Part shown: piece after piece, positions 9,307 through 18,235 of the stretch | Layout of the letters: each line of letters begins with the position of its first letter | Position numbering within the stretch: the first letter of the stretch is position 1 | NCBI RefSeq assembly: GCF_902497875.1 | Contig: NZ_CABVHY010000001.1 | Location: 186,001-250,000 of the forward strand | Reading direction: 5' to 3' | From: Pseudomonas fluorescens | Lineage (GTDB): Bacteria > Pseudomonadota > Gammaproteobacteria > Pseudomonadales > Pseudomonadaceae | DNA length: 64,000 nt | The notes under the pieces: generated by a model | What the model was told of the DNA's origin: nothing | Seen by the model: the letters and a program-made list of their open reading frames with translations, nothing else | Database searches by the model: none | Program-made: the position numbers and the translations under genes

Positions 9307-10206
9307 ATGCCACGACATAATCTGAACGACCTTCTGGCCTTTGTGACGGTCGCCAGGGAGGGCAGCTTTACCCGAGCGGCGGCCCACTTGGGTGTCTCGC
9401 AGTCAGCGCTGAGCCAGACTGTTTCAGGACTTGAAAAACGGCTGAAGATACGATTACTCACGCGCACTACTCGGAGCGTCTCGCCGACCAGCGCGGGAGA
9501 ACGCTTGATGCATGCCATTGGTCACCGCTTCGACGACATCGAGGCCGAACTGGACGCCTTGACCGAGCTTCGTGACAAGCCCGCAGGCACCGTGCGCATA
9601 ACCTGTGGCGATTTTGTCCTGAGGACAGTCCTGCTTCCGAGACTCACGCCATTGCTCCTCGAATACCCTGACGTCAAAGTCGAGTTCGATATCAATTATG
9701 GCTTCAGGGACATCGTCGCCGACCGTTTCGATGCGGGCATACGATTTGGCGCGACCGTCGATAAGGACATGATTGCTGTTCCAATCGGGCCCAAGGTACG
9801 GATGGCTGTTCTGGCGTCACCAGCCTATTTCGCAAGCATGCCAGTGCCAAAGAAGCCGGAGGATCTGCTGGATCATCGATGCATCGACATTCGTTATCCA
9901 ACCCTGGGCGGACTCGATGCTTGGGAGTTCGAAAAGCGTGGCCGAAAGGTAAATGTGCGTGTCGAGGGTCAGGTGATTCTCAACACCAGCGCCCATGTCC
10001 CTGCTGCGGCAGTCAGCGGCTTGGGTATCGCCTATTTACCAGAGGAGGAATTCGCTCCGCATATCGAGGAGGGTCGTCTGGTGCAGGTGCTAGAAGACTG
10101 GTGTCCCTCATTCTCGGGTTATCACCTTTATTATCCAAGCCGTCGCCTGCCGACTCCGGCGTTTTCGCTTGTTCTGAATGCTCTTCGGTGTGATGGTTTT
10201 TCTTAA
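9307..10206 (+). CDS. LysR-family transcriptional regulator
   Basis: This 299-residue protein has the N-terminal winged HTH (FVTVAREGSFTRAAAHLGVS, residues about 12-31, then SALSQTVSGLEKRL) and a LysR substrate-binding domain (PAGTVRITCGD onward) ending in FSLVLNALR. Its sequence is of the large AaeR/PA-type group often found divergent from the gene it controls. Here that is the exported hydrolase gene, possibly with the NepI-like exporter behind it. It converges on the ParA gene. Confidence 0.92.
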   Translation: MPRHNLNDLLAFVTVAREGSFTRAAAHLGVSQSALSQTVSGLEKRLKIRLLTRTTRSVSPTSAGERLMHAIGHRFDDIEAELDALTELRDKPAGTVRITCGDFVLRTVLLPRLTPLLLEYPDVKVEFDINYGFRDIVADRFDAGIRFGATVDKDMIAVPIGPKVRMAVLASPAYFASMPVPKKPEDLLDHRCIDIRYPTLGGLDAWEFEKRGRKVNVRVEGQVILNTSAHVPAAAVSGLGIAYLPEEEFAPHIEEGRLVQVLEDWCPSFSGYHLYYPSRRLPTPAFSLVLNALRCDGFS

Positions 10207-10294
10207 GGCGGGCATTGGGCAGGGATCGTCTTGGCAATGCGCCACGAGATGATGAGTCAGAGCTTCACTGTTCCGGCTGCCACCGAAAACCAGC

Positions 10295-11068
10295 TTAAGC
10301 TGCTCGCTCCAGTGCATCCAGCAAATCAACAAATTCCATCGAGAGCTTATGGCGCGGTGCCAAATGGATAAGGGGTATAGATGCTTCGTGAGACTCGCGC
10401 ATCTTGACTGAGCTACTCAGATAAACCGGTAGCACAGGCAGACCCTCGGCGAGCATTTCGTCTACGAGCGCCTGGTGTAAGCCAGTGTGTGCGACAAACT
10501 GATTGACCACCACCCCCTCTACCTGCAGCGATTCATTGTGATCCATGCGCAGATCTTCTACTTGAGCGATGACGCTATACAAAGCCTGCCGGGAAAAAGC
10601 GTCGCAATCGTATGGAATCAACAACCGATCAGCAGCGACCAAGGCGCTGAAGGTGAAGAAATTCAGCGAGGGAGGGGTGTCGATGTAGATACGCTCGTAG
10701 TCCTCTGAGAGCTCAACCAGCAACGTACGCAGCTTGTTGATCTTGAATTTGCTCTCAAGCTTTGACTGGAGATCTGAAAGATCTGGACTGGCGGTCACGA
10801 GATGGAGGTTCTCGTAAGAAGTCTCGGTTATGGCCACTCGACACTTTTTTCTGGCAAAGCCTCCAGACAGTGTCTGTCTGAAGAAGTCGGCAATACCGGT
10901 GGGAATGTCGTCCTTGAGCAGGCCCGTGAGGTAGTGAGTCGAATTCGCTTGAGGATCGAGATCAACCAGCAGTGTTCGGTAGCCTTGCGCTGCACTCACA
11001 GCAGCAAGATTGCAGGCGATGCTGGATTTTCCAACACCACCTTTTTGATTGAAGACGACACGACGCAT
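10295..11068 (-). CDS. ParA-family ATPase (orphan)
   Basis: This 257-residue MinD/ParA-type ATPase has the deviant Walker [11 protein letters not shown] (residues about 7-16), the A' motif [12 protein letters not shown] and Walker B YIDTPPS. It is full-length. No ParB gene or parS-like repeat is adjacent, so it is an orphan copy and not the chromosomal ParAB pair. Such orphan ParAs position plasmids, protein complexes or chemoreceptors. There is no contextual clue here beyond the small genes that follow on the same strand side. Confidence 0.92.
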   Translation of the reverse strand: MRRVVFNQKGGVGKSSIACNLAAVSAAQGYRTLLVDLDPQANSTHYLTGLLKDDIPTGIADFFRQTLSGGFARKKCRVAITETSYENLHLVTASPDLSDLQSKLESKFKINKLRTLLVELSEDYERIYIDTPPSLNFFTFSALVAADRLLIPYDCDAFSRQALYSVIAQVEDLRMDHNESLQVEGVVVNQFVAHTGLHQALVDEMLAEGLPVLPVYLSSSVKMRESHEASIPLIHLAPRHKLSMEFVDLLDALERAA

Positions 11069-11169
11069 GAGGACAGTTCATCCGTGAAGAAGGCCTGAAG
11101 CCAAGATTATGAAAGCAGTTGATTTCAATATATGACCATTAGGTTTCAGTTTTAAGACAGGCTCTCGAA

Positions 11170-11430
11170 TCAGCGTCGAAAATGGCTGGCAAAGACGTGA
11201 GTGCCCGGTTTGGAAGCCCCAAGCGCTACCTTGGCCGTTTGAACGGGTGCCCTGGCTGTCTTTAACTGACCAGGATCGCCGTAGGCTTTCGCTGCCTTTA
11301 CCTCACGTCGTGCAGCCATGAGTTCATCGACGAGGCGCTGCCGGGCATCTGCATTCAGCGAAGGGTTGGTGCAACGCCACAGCTGCCCTTTGACTACAAA
11401 GTAGCGACCATCAGGAGTCGTCGGATACAT
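11170..11430 (-). CDS. Small conserved protein, unknown function
   Basis: This 86-residue charged, soluble protein begins MYPTTPDGRYFVVKGQLWRC and continues with a helical Ala/Lys/Arg-rich segment (DELMAARREVKAAKAYGDP). I recognise the N-terminal pattern as that of a small conserved proteobacterial protein without assigned role. The last 15 or so residues do not resemble what I recall of that family and might result from a frameshift near the 3' end. It is a single gene between ParA and a micropeptide gene. Confidence 0.6.
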   Translation of the reverse strand: MYPTTPDGRYFVVKGQLWRCTNPSLNADARQRLVDELMAARREVKAAKAYGDPGQLKTARAPVQTAKVALGASKPGTHVFASHFRR

Positions 11431-11516
11431 GTCGCAAACGCCTCCGAGTGCCGGGGCTTGGCTCGTGCTGAACCGCTACCGGCGCCACCAGAACGGGGTC
11501 TCAGCTGGCAAGCAAG

Positions 11517-11591
11517 CTATACAAGACCGACAAACGACAGAATAACCAGGACGATCACCACTGCCCCAACGATGTAGATGATATTGTTCAT
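11517..11591 (-). CDS. 24-residue single-span membrane peptide
   Basis: An ATG at 11591, preceded at good spacing by AGAGAGG, opens a 24-codon frame closed by TAG. The peptide starts MNNIIYIVGAVVIVLVILSF, a single uninterrupted hydrophobic helix with almost no tails. It resembles tiny one-helix proteins conserved in many proteobacteria. Its function is unknown; it may associate with a membrane complex. The strong Shine-Dalgarno and full-length hydrophobic pattern argue against chance. Confidence 0.65.
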   Translation of the reverse strand: MNNIIYIVGAVVIVLVILSFVGLV

Positions 11592-11881
11592 GAAAACGAC
11601 CTCTCTATCTCAACAGGATGTACGACACCAAGGTGTCTAATACAAATGACACCTTGGCTTCCAGTTCCGTTCCGCAAACCTGTTTCAGAGGCCGCGCCAT
11701 CACACCAATGTTCCGTTGCGATTACGAACTTTCTCTCGTCGCCAAATGTTGATTGATGGACGTTTGCTCAAGTGCGAATCCTGCAAAGGATGCGACTTAA
11801 TGAGCAAAGTAAACACACTTGCTTCATGCAAATCGGAGTTTTTGGTGTAACGTTAGGATAACAATCACGGAGAGATATCCC

Positions 11882-12247
11882 ATGTCTAAGCTCGCAGAAT
11901 TTCGTCAGCTTGAAAAACACCTGGCCGAGCAGCTCCAAGCGCTTGAAGCCCTTAAGGGTGATGCTGGCCTTAAGCAAGAAATCGAATTCGAAACCAAACT
12001 TCGTGAGCTTCTTGCACAGTACGGATACGGCTTGAAGAACGTGATCAACTTGCTTGACCCGCAGGCCGGTCGTCGCGCACCTGCTGCCTCGTCTGCTGTT
12101 GTCACTCGCAAACCTCGCCAAGTGAAAGTCTACAAAAACCCGCATACCGGTGAGGTGGTCGAAACCAAAGGCGGCAACCACAAAACGCTGAAGGAATGGA
12201 AAGCGGAATATGGCTCCGACACCGTGGAATCGTGGCTGAGCAAGTGA
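11882..12247 (+). CDS. mvaU: MvaT/MvaU-family H-NS-like xenogeneic silencer
   Basis: This 121-residue nucleoid protein has an N-terminal coiled-coil oligomerisation region (MSKLAEFRQLEKHLAEQLQA) and a C-terminal AT-hook-like DNA-binding domain carrying the family signature ETKGGNHKTLKEWK and the ending GSDTVESWLSK. The N-terminus MSKLAEFR and the C-terminus are closer to MvaU than to MvaT. The frame extends upstream, but the ATG at 11882 has GGAGAG before it and matches the family start. It silences AT-rich, horizontally acquired DNA. It is likely monocistronic, with a hairpin about 85 bp downstream. Confidence 0.93.
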   Translation: MSKLAEFRQLEKHLAEQLQALEALKGDAGLKQEIEFETKLRELLAQYGYGLKNVINLLDPQAGRRAPAASSAVVTRKPRQVKVYKNPHTGEVVETKGGNHKTLKEWKAEYGSDTVESWLSK

Positions 12248-12331
12248 TTTTGGTTTGAGTACAAAAGGGCCGCAAGATACGTTGAGAGTCCACCAGAGAT
12301 GTACTTAGCCGAGCCGTCCATCCGTAGAGCT

Positions 12332-12355
12332 GGCCGTCAGTAAAACTTGACGGCC
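12332..12355 (+). terminator. Possible terminator after the H-NS-like gene
   Basis: GGCCGTCA and TGACGGCC form an 8-bp stem with an 8-nt loop, 85 bp past the mvaU stop. The following bases are only weakly T-rich. Confidence 0.45.
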
Positions 12356-12450
12356 TTCGCTTGCAACTCTTCAACCTGCAGGCGCCCCACAAATGCCACG
12401 TCGCTCAAACGCGTTTTACTGCATCGGCACCTAAAGGTGGCAGGTGAACA

Positions 12451-13866
12451 TCAGCTGTACTGATTTGCCGAACCAGCAGCGGATTTTAGCTTTCTGGAAT
12501 GGGTCAGCTGATAAGCAATTGCCAACCAAATGAACCACCCTGGCATGACCAGTAAGGCAATACGAGTGTCAGGTCTTAATGCCAGCAGGCAGAGAACAAA
12601 CCCCAGGAACGCCAAGGAGAACCAGGCCATCGGCACGCCGCCAGGCATCTTGTAGGCCGATTTCGCATGCAGGTCGGGCCGGCTTTTTCGATAGGCAATG
12701 TATGACGCGAGGATGGTCGACCAAGTGAAAATCACCAGGATCGCCGACACGGTAGAAACGATGGTGAACGCGGTCATGACTTCCGGAACGATGAACAGCA
12801 ACAGTACACCCACCAACATCAACAGTGTCGTGAACGCCAGGCTCAGCAAGGGGACGCTACTGCTCGATAAGCGCCGAAAAATCCCCGGAGCATTGTCGTG
12901 ATTGGCCAGTCCAAACAGCATGCGACTGGATGAAAATACGCCACTGTTCGCCGATGAGGCGGCAGACGTCAGCACCACAAAGTTGACGATACCTGCTGCT
13001 GCGGGAAACCCTGCAACCAGAAATAGTTCGACGAAGGGGCTCTTGTTGGGCGAAACCTGTTGCCAGGAAGTCACCGCAATAATGCAGGCCAGTGCCAACA
13101 CATAAAACAGGATGATTCTCAGCGGAATCGAGTTGATGGCTTTAGGCAAGGTCTTCTCGGGGGAGCTGGTTTCCGCGGCTGCGATGCCGATCAGCTCGGT
13201 GCCGGCAAATGAGAAGATGGCCATCTGGAAACCGGCGAAGAAACCGAACAAGCCGTTAGGGAAGGTTGCCTGTTTATCCAGCAGGTGGCTCAGGGATGCC
13301 GTGACGCCATTGGGTGAGACAAAGGAGCTGGCAATCAGCACCATGCTGACGCCAATCAGGGTGACGACGGCAACGATCTTGATGATCGCGAACCAGAACT
13401 CTACTTCACCGAAAAGCCGGACGGTCAGCACATTTAAGGCGAACAGCGTCATTAGCATACCGATGGCCGGTATCCAGGCGGGTACATCGGGGAACCAATA
13501 CTGAAAAAATCCGCCGACCACTACTGCATCGCCAATCACCGCGACGCTCCAGCTCAACCAGTACGACCAGCCGAGGAAGAACGCCGCGCGTGGGCCGAGG
13601 TAGGCTCCGGCAAAATCCGCGAAACTTTTGAAGTTCAAGTTGGAAAGCAACAGCTCGCCCATGGCGCGCATAACGAAGTAGACGAACAGACCGATGATCA
13701 TATAGATGAGGATGATCGACGTGCCGGAGAGGGCGATGATCTTCCCGGAACCCATGAACAGGCCTGTACCGATGGCACCTCCCATGGCCATTAACTGAAT
13801 GTGACGATTGCTGAGCGTACGCTGCAGCGCGGGCTGTTCAACCCGCTCGGACGGAGTCGATTTCAT
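12451..13866 (-). CDS. APC-family amino-acid permease
   Basis: This 471-residue inner-membrane transporter of twelve segments has the APC helix-1 motif MGGAIGTGLFMGSG and the helix-6/7 signature FSFAGTELIGIAAAETSSP. It falls in the AAT group with D-serine/D-alanine/glycine (CycA-like) and aromatic amino-acid permeases. It lies downstream of ornithine cyclodeaminase and an acetylpolyamine amidohydrolase on the same strand, so it likely imports the substrate of that unit. The exact amino acid cannot be called. Confidence 0.9.
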   Translation of the reverse strand: MKSTPSERVEQPALQRTLSNRHIQLMAMGGAIGTGLFMGSGKIIALSGTSIILIYMIIGLFVYFVMRAMGELLLSNLNFKSFADFAGAYLGPRAAFFLGWSYWLSWSVAVIGDAVVVGGFFQYWFPDVPAWIPAIGMLMTLFALNVLTVRLFGEVEFWFAIIKIVAVVTLIGVSMVLIASSFVSPNGVTASLSHLLDKQATFPNGLFGFFAGFQMAIFSFAGTELIGIAAAETSSPEKTLPKAINSIPLRIILFYVLALACIIAVTSWQQVSPNKSPFVELFLVAGFPAAAGIVNFVVLTSAASSANSGVFSSSRMLFGLANHDNAPGIFRRLSSSSVPLLSLAFTTLLMLVGVLLLFIVPEVMTAFTIVSTVSAILVIFTWSTILASYIAYRKSRPDLHAKSAYKMPGGVPMAWFSLAFLGFVLCLLALRPDTRIALLVMPGWFIWLAIAYQLTHSRKLKSAAGSANQYS

Positions 13867-14039
13867 TACAAAACCTCTTGATTTTATGTTTTTGAGTTTT
13901 GGCAGAAAGTGGGTGTCTAGCGTTCTTGTTAGAAATGCAACGGCTACTGACGGTGGTGGTTTGCGGGTGGCAGGGTTTCGCGTTCACTACAGGGTGAGTA
14001 GCCCCTTGGCACTTTGCTCAGGGGCATCACCTATGGCTA

Positions 14040-15095
14040 TCAGCTGGCCGTGCGCAGGCGCGAGGGGACGATTGCTGGCTGCTGATCAAGCAGTTGGTAG
14101 AGATTTTTTATGTTGGAAGGCGTCGGCACCAGATGGATGCGCTCACCGATGGCATGCTCTCGGGCCAGGTCGTGCACATAGCGCAGTGACGAAAAGTCTT
14201 CCAGGGCAAAGCCCACTGAATCGAACACTGTGACCTGTGCGTCGTTCTCGCGGCCCGGTACTTCACCTTGAACAATCCGGAAAAACTCGACGACGGGAGA
14301 GTCGGCCTCCAGTTGTTGAATATCGCCTTCAATCCGGGTTTGAGGTTCAAATTCAACGATGACCCGGGCATTGCGCAGGATCTCGGCATGCAGTTCGGTT
14401 TTCCCCGGGCAGTCACCGCCTACGGCATTGATATGCATGCCGGGCTCGATCATCTCGGGCGTCAGAATCGTTGCATAGGTCTTGTCTGCGGTGACCGTGG
14501 TGACGATGTGCGCGCCCTTGACCGCGTCTTGTACAGAGTTGGCCAGAATTACCTCAATCTCCGGAAAAGCGGCCAGGTTGTGCTTCAACTTAAGTGACGC
14601 GTCGCGATCAATGTCGTAAATGCGGATTTGCTTGATGGAGAGCATTTCGTGGAAGGCGAGGGCCTGAAATTCGCTCTGGGCGCCATTGCCGATGATTGCC
14701 ATTGAGCTTGCACTTGGGCGCGCCAGGGACTGCGCGACCAGGGCGGAGGTCGCGGCAGTACGCACGGCGGTGGTCAGCGTCAGTTCGCTAAGCAACGTTG
14801 GATAGCCACTGTGGACATCGGCCAGGACACCGAAGGCCATGACCGTCAGCAAGTCCCTTTGACCGTTGTCCGGGTGACCATTCACGTATTTGAACGAGAA
14901 CTGTTGGCCGTCGTCGGTCGGCATCAACTCGATCACACCGGTGGCCGAATGATTGGCGGTGCGGGGCGACTTATCAAACTGCGCCCAGCGTGAGTAGTCA
15001 GCTTCGATGTAAGCCGCCATTTCGCGGATTGCCCGGCGGATTCCCACCGTGGCAAACAGGCGTGCGGCATGATCGACATCTATAAAAAGAGTCAT
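14040..15095 (-). CDS. Ornithine cyclodeaminase-family protein
   Basis: This 351-residue member of the ornithine cyclodeaminase/mu-crystallin family has the NAD-binding region MAIIGNGAQSEFQALAF with the conserved glycines, then HINAVGGDCPGKTELH. Its length matches true ornithine cyclodeaminases (about 350). It would convert L-ornithine to L-proline plus ammonia; related members reduce cyclic ketimines. It sits between the permease and the amidohydrolase, which favours a role in polyamine or ornithine breakdown. Confidence 0.88.
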   Translation of the reverse strand: MTLFIDVDHAARLFATVGIRRAIREMAAYIEADYSRWAQFDKSPRTANHSATGVIELMPTDDGQQFSFKYVNGHPDNGQRDLLTVMAFGVLADVHSGYPTLLSELTLTTAVRTAATSALVAQSLARPSASSMAIIGNGAQSEFQALAFHEMLSIKQIRIYDIDRDASLKLKHNLAAFPEIEVILANSVQDAVKGAHIVTTVTADKTYATILTPEMIEPGMHINAVGGDCPGKTELHAEILRNARVIVEFEPQTRIEGDIQQLEADSPVVEFFRIVQGEVPGRENDAQVTVFDSVGFALEDFSSLRYVHDLAREHAIGERIHLVPTPSNIKNLYQLLDQQPAIVPSRLRTAS

Positions 15096-15146
15096 GTTTT
15101 TATTCTCCGATTCAATAGTTCAAACGCTGCGGTTCAGGGGGATAAC

Positions 15147-16190
15147 TCAGGCGCGTTTGCTCTCGTAACCATGCAGTACGTTGACCGCATTGATCCCGAT
15201 TTCATCGACCATGTAGCCGCCTTCCATAACGAACAGGGTGGGGCAGCCCACGCCTGCTATCAGCTCACCGATGCCGGTGAAGTCTTCACTTTCCAGCAGG
15301 AAGTGGCTGATGGGGTCGTCTTTGAATGTGTCGACGCCCAGTGAAATAACCAGCACTTCAGGCGCAAATTGCTGGAGTTTCTTGCAGGCGTGAAGCAAGG
15401 CGTTGCGGTAGCTTTCCCAGGTGGTGTTCTTCGGCAGCGGATAGTTCAGGTTGTAACCTTCGCCGTTGCCAGCGCCGACTTCGTGGCTGAAGCCTGAGTA
15501 GTACGGATAGGACACTGCCGGTTCGCCATGCAGCGAGACAAACATGACGTCGCTGCGCCCGTAGAAAATGTTCTGGGTGCCGTTGCCATGATGGAAGTCG
15601 ACATCCAGTACGGCGACACGTTTGGCGCCTTGGGTTATAGCGTGCTGTGCGGCAATGGCGGCGTTGTTGAGATAGCAGTAGCCGCCCATGTATTCACGCG
15701 CTGCGTGATGGCCGGGCGGTCGGCACAGGGCAAAGGCACTGTCGTGACCTTCATCGATCAACGCCAGTCCGGTCAGCGCGATATCGGCGCTGGTTTTTAC
15801 CGCTTGCCATGTGGTGGCGGTAATGGGCGAGCCGGCGTCCATGGCGTAGAAACCCAGCTTGCCGTCGATGAAAGTCGGTACTTGCTCGTTGGCCAGGTCA
15901 CGCACTGGCCATACCAGCGGCAAGGCATCGTGGGTGCGTCCGGTTGCGCACCATTCAGACCAGGCGGTTTCCAGAAAGGTTACGTAGCGCTCGCTGTGCG
16001 CGTTGACATAGCACGACCGGTCAAATGCTCGCGGCTCGATGATCTGGCCAAGCCCTACCTGCTTGACCCGTTTATGGACGGTATCGGCCCGACTGGGCTG
16101 TTCGAAGGACGGCTTGAGCACGCCGTCTTTTAATTCGGTGCCATGGTGCAAACGGTGGGAATCACTGAAAACTGTAAACATTCTGCGCAT
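15147..16190 (-). CDS. Acetylpolyamine amidohydrolase (histone-deacetylase fold)
   Basis: This 347-residue class-II-type deacetylase has CRPPGHHAAREYMGGYC with the active-site His pair, the zinc ligands in LDVDFHHGNGTQ and in LGVDTFKDDP, and the transition-state Tyr in MEGGYMVDE. It resembles the Pseudomonas AphA/AphB enzymes that deacetylate acetylputrescine or acetylcadaverine. An ATG at 16181 is an alternative start. It is the first gene of the three-gene minus-strand unit and is divergent from an Lrp-type regulator, a common arrangement for amino-acid-responsive control. Confidence 0.9.
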   Translation of the reverse strand: MRRMFTVFSDSHRLHHGTELKDGVLKPSFEQPSRADTVHKRVKQVGLGQIIEPRAFDRSCYVNAHSERYVTFLETAWSEWCATGRTHDALPLVWPVRDLANEQVPTFIDGKLGFYAMDAGSPITATTWQAVKTSADIALTGLALIDEGHDSAFALCRPPGHHAAREYMGGYCYLNNAAIAAQHAITQGAKRVAVLDVDFHHGNGTQNIFYGRSDVMFVSLHGEPAVSYPYYSGFSHEVGAGNGEGYNLNYPLPKNTTWESYRNALLHACKKLQQFAPEVLVISLGVDTFKDDPISHFLLESEDFTGIGELIAGVGCPTLFVMEGGYMVDEIGINAVNVLHGYESKRA

Positions 16191-16300
16191 CCGTTGATGT
16201 GAGCCAGTACAAATATTTTGTTCTGGTACTGATGCGATTTCTTTGCTTTGTTTGCAGGTTTTGGTAGATTTTTCGGGAGGTTTTACTCAGGAATTGCGAA

Positions 16301-16801
16301 ATGCAGAAAAAAAATTCCAAACGCATCAGTCTCGACGACACCGACCTGGCGATTCTCGCATTGCTGCAGGAGGACGCGAGTATTTCCAACGCCGAGCTCA
16401 GTGAGCGGCTGTCGTTAAGCCTTACGCCTTGCTGGCGGCGGCGCAAGAGAATGGAGGAGGCGGGCGTGATTAAGGGCTACCAGGCGAACCTTGATCGAAG
16501 AATGCTGGGGCTGGATATCATGGCGTTCGTGCACATTCGTTTTTCCACCCACGCCGATCACGCTCCGGACGCCTTCGAGGCGGTGATTGCGCAATTGCCC
16601 GAAGTGTTGTCCTGTCACAAGATCACCGGGGATGCCGATTACGTGCTGCAAGTGTTGGCAGAGGATCTTGATAGCTACAGTGAATTTATCGAGCAGGTGC
16701 TCAGGCGTCAGGTGGGTATTGCCTCCATCCAGTCCAGCCTGTCATTACGCGAGGTCAAGACCAGTAGCCGTATTGCGATACCCAAATCGAGTAAGGACTG
16801 A
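16301..16801 (+). CDS. Lrp/AsnC-family regulator
   Basis: This 166-residue protein has an N-terminal HTH (LDDTDLAILALLQEDASISN, then ELSERLSLSLTPCWRRRKRM) and a C-terminal RAM domain (AFVHIRFST ... CHKITGDADYVLQVLAEDL) that forms octamers and senses amino acids. It is transcribed away from the amidohydrolase-cyclodeaminase-permease unit across a 110-bp AT-rich gap, so it most likely controls that unit. Confidence 0.92.
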   Translation: MQKKNSKRISLDDTDLAILALLQEDASISNAELSERLSLSLTPCWRRRKRMEEAGVIKGYQANLDRRMLGLDIMAFVHIRFSTHADHAPDAFEAVIAQLPEVLSCHKITGDADYVLQVLAEDLDSYSEFIEQVLRRQVGIASIQSSLSLREVKTSSRIAIPKSSKD

Positions 16802-16836
16802 GCGGGCAAGCGTTAGATCACCTTTTCAAAGTCGCG

Positions 16837-16925
16837 TTAGAGACTGTCTTGTTTCGACGGCACTTGGCTTACCTTTTCAAGAAATTCGGCAATCGTGAGC
16901 AATTGATCGTTGGAGAAGCCGCTGG
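16837..16925 (-). pseudogene. C-terminal relic of a MarR-like regulator
   Basis: A minus-strand frame reads SNDQLLTIAEFLEKVSQVPS and ends in TAA at 16837-16839. This pattern resembles the final helix of MarR-family regulators. It is truncated exactly where the IS66 fragment begins, suggesting insertion or deletion at the junction. About 28 codons remain, so the family call is tentative. Confidence 0.35.
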
Positions 16926-17181
16926 CCACTGAACCAAATCCGACCATGGGCACTTGGGCGCTCAAACTGGTTGTTTGCCGGGTCGCTTCGCAGTGGCAAA
17001 CGGGCGGCGGCGATCATGAGTCTGATCCAGTCCGCACGCATGAACGGGCATGATCCGTATGCCTATCTGAAAGATGTGCTGACACGGCTGCCGACACAGC
17101 GGGCGAGTGAGATCGGGCAACTGCTACCGCATCAGTGGGTGCCGGCCTGACTTACGCAAGGTGAGTTGGGCGTACGCTTAC
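16926..17181 (+). mobile_element. IS66-family transposase 3' remnant with right end
   Basis: The frame ending with TGA at 17148-17150 reads NQIRPWALGRSNWLFAGS, then KRAAAIMSLIQSARMNGHDP, then YAYLKDVLTRLPTQRASEI. This is the conserved C-terminus of IS66 TnpC transposases. The tract after the stop closes with CGTACGCTTAC at 17171-17181, the form of an IS66 right terminal repeat (family ends are GTAAGC...). The rest of the element (TnpA, TnpB, most of TnpC and the left end) is missing. It is a dead fragment marking an old transposition followed by deletion. Confidence 0.85.
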
Positions 17182-17289
17182 AATGAATCTTAGAGGCCTA
17201 ACGTTTGACATGAGAGACTTGGCCAGGCTTGCCAGAACAGCCTTTCGATGGAAGGGTTAGACCTCAGGGGGCACACAGCGCTCTCAGCC

Positions 17290-17820
17290 TTAGGGGCAGG
17301 TAGCCAGAGGCCAACCGACGCGCGCTGCACGGAGGAGGCTGGCCTTAACAACCAAGCGGTGAAATGGGGCAATAACGAAGATGTAGGCCCGGCCTAGACG
17401 GTTGTGGCACTGGACCACGGTTGAAAAAACGAGTTGGCGACTGCCTTCTGGCTCTGCCTCTCCAGAACATAGGATCGATATCCGGAAGTCGAGGTGCTTG
17501 TCGTTCTCTCCCAACACGATTTCAGTCTGGTTCGTGCTGTAGACCTTGAAGACTCCAATCCGATTAGCAAGTGATGCCAAATGTTTGGCTGTCTTGAGAC
17601 CAAAACAGGCAACGATAGTGTCTCGGACTTTCATGAGCCATCCGATCCAGGATGGCTGGTGGGAAAAGATGAATCGAGCTAGCAAATCTGGATTGCTAGA
17701 TGTGCCCGCAGGGAGCCGAATCGCAAAAGCGTCCGCTAGGTGCATCGACTTATAAAGGTGGGTGATGCCGGACCTCGAGGGGACTGGCACGGACATAATG
17801 AGCTCAAATTCTCGGGGCAT
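17290..17820 (-). CDS. DUF2867-family protein
   Basis: This 176-residue protein has the DUF2867 pattern: HLADAFAIRLPAG near residue 27, ARFIFSHQPSWIGWLMKVRD, GVFKVYSTNQTEIVLGENDK, and the ending IVAPFHRLVVKASL-type region (here FVIAPFHRLVVKASLL). Its length is normal. The fold is thought to be START-like; the function is unknown. It begins after a clear gap and is not operonic with its neighbours. Confidence 0.82.
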   Translation of the reverse strand: MPREFELIMSVPVPSRSGITHLYKSMHLADAFAIRLPAGTSSNPDLLARFIFSHQPSWIGWLMKVRDTIVACFGLKTAKHLASLANRIGVFKVYSTNQTEIVLGENDKHLDFRISILCSGEAEPEGSRQLVFSTVVQCHNRLGRAYIFVIAPFHRLVVKASLLRAARVGWPLATCP

Positions 17821-18235
17821 CGGGGATCTCTCCTGAGTTCTAACTACTAATTAGACGACATGCCATGTCGCGTTTCTTGTTGCGATGGTTTGTCGTATAA
17901 CGCTCCTTGTCGCCCTGTAAGTGCTTGTCTAGCTTAGAAGTGACGGTTGCCGACTTTCAAGCCGGACAGGGACAACCGCGCTCACTGCTCATTCCCAAGC
18001 ACACGAGGTATCTGCATAGTGGAGGAATCTCGCTGTACAAGCGGCTCTTTTTCCATATTGCGGCGTGCCTACTTAGGCTATCAGGTACGTATTCAAGTGT
18101 GGGGTTCACGGCAACTTCAGGTTCCAGGCGCAGTAGCGCACCAGGAGCGGAGCTCGCATGGGTCGTGGCGATGCCGTCCGGATAACCAATGTCCACGCCT
18201 TGATGAGGTCCAGAGCCTCGCTGAGCGAGCATGGA
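17821..18235. other. Intergenic region without supported gene
   Basis: These roughly 415 bp separate the DUF2867 start from the DJ-1/PfpI stop. The overlapping frames on both strands (for example 17957-18232, minus) lack a start signal, a recognisable motif and a consistent coding texture. The region may be decayed sequence, in line with the scars on either side. Confidence 0.4.

Noticed and set aside
10295..11068. Chromosomal ParAB partition locus
   Set aside because: There is no ParB gene and no parS-like 16-bp palindromes nearby, so only an orphan ParA is called.
17957..18232. 91-codon minus-strand frame between DUF2867 and DJ-1 genes
   Set aside because: No start signal or family recognised; possibly decayed sequence but not supportable as a gene.
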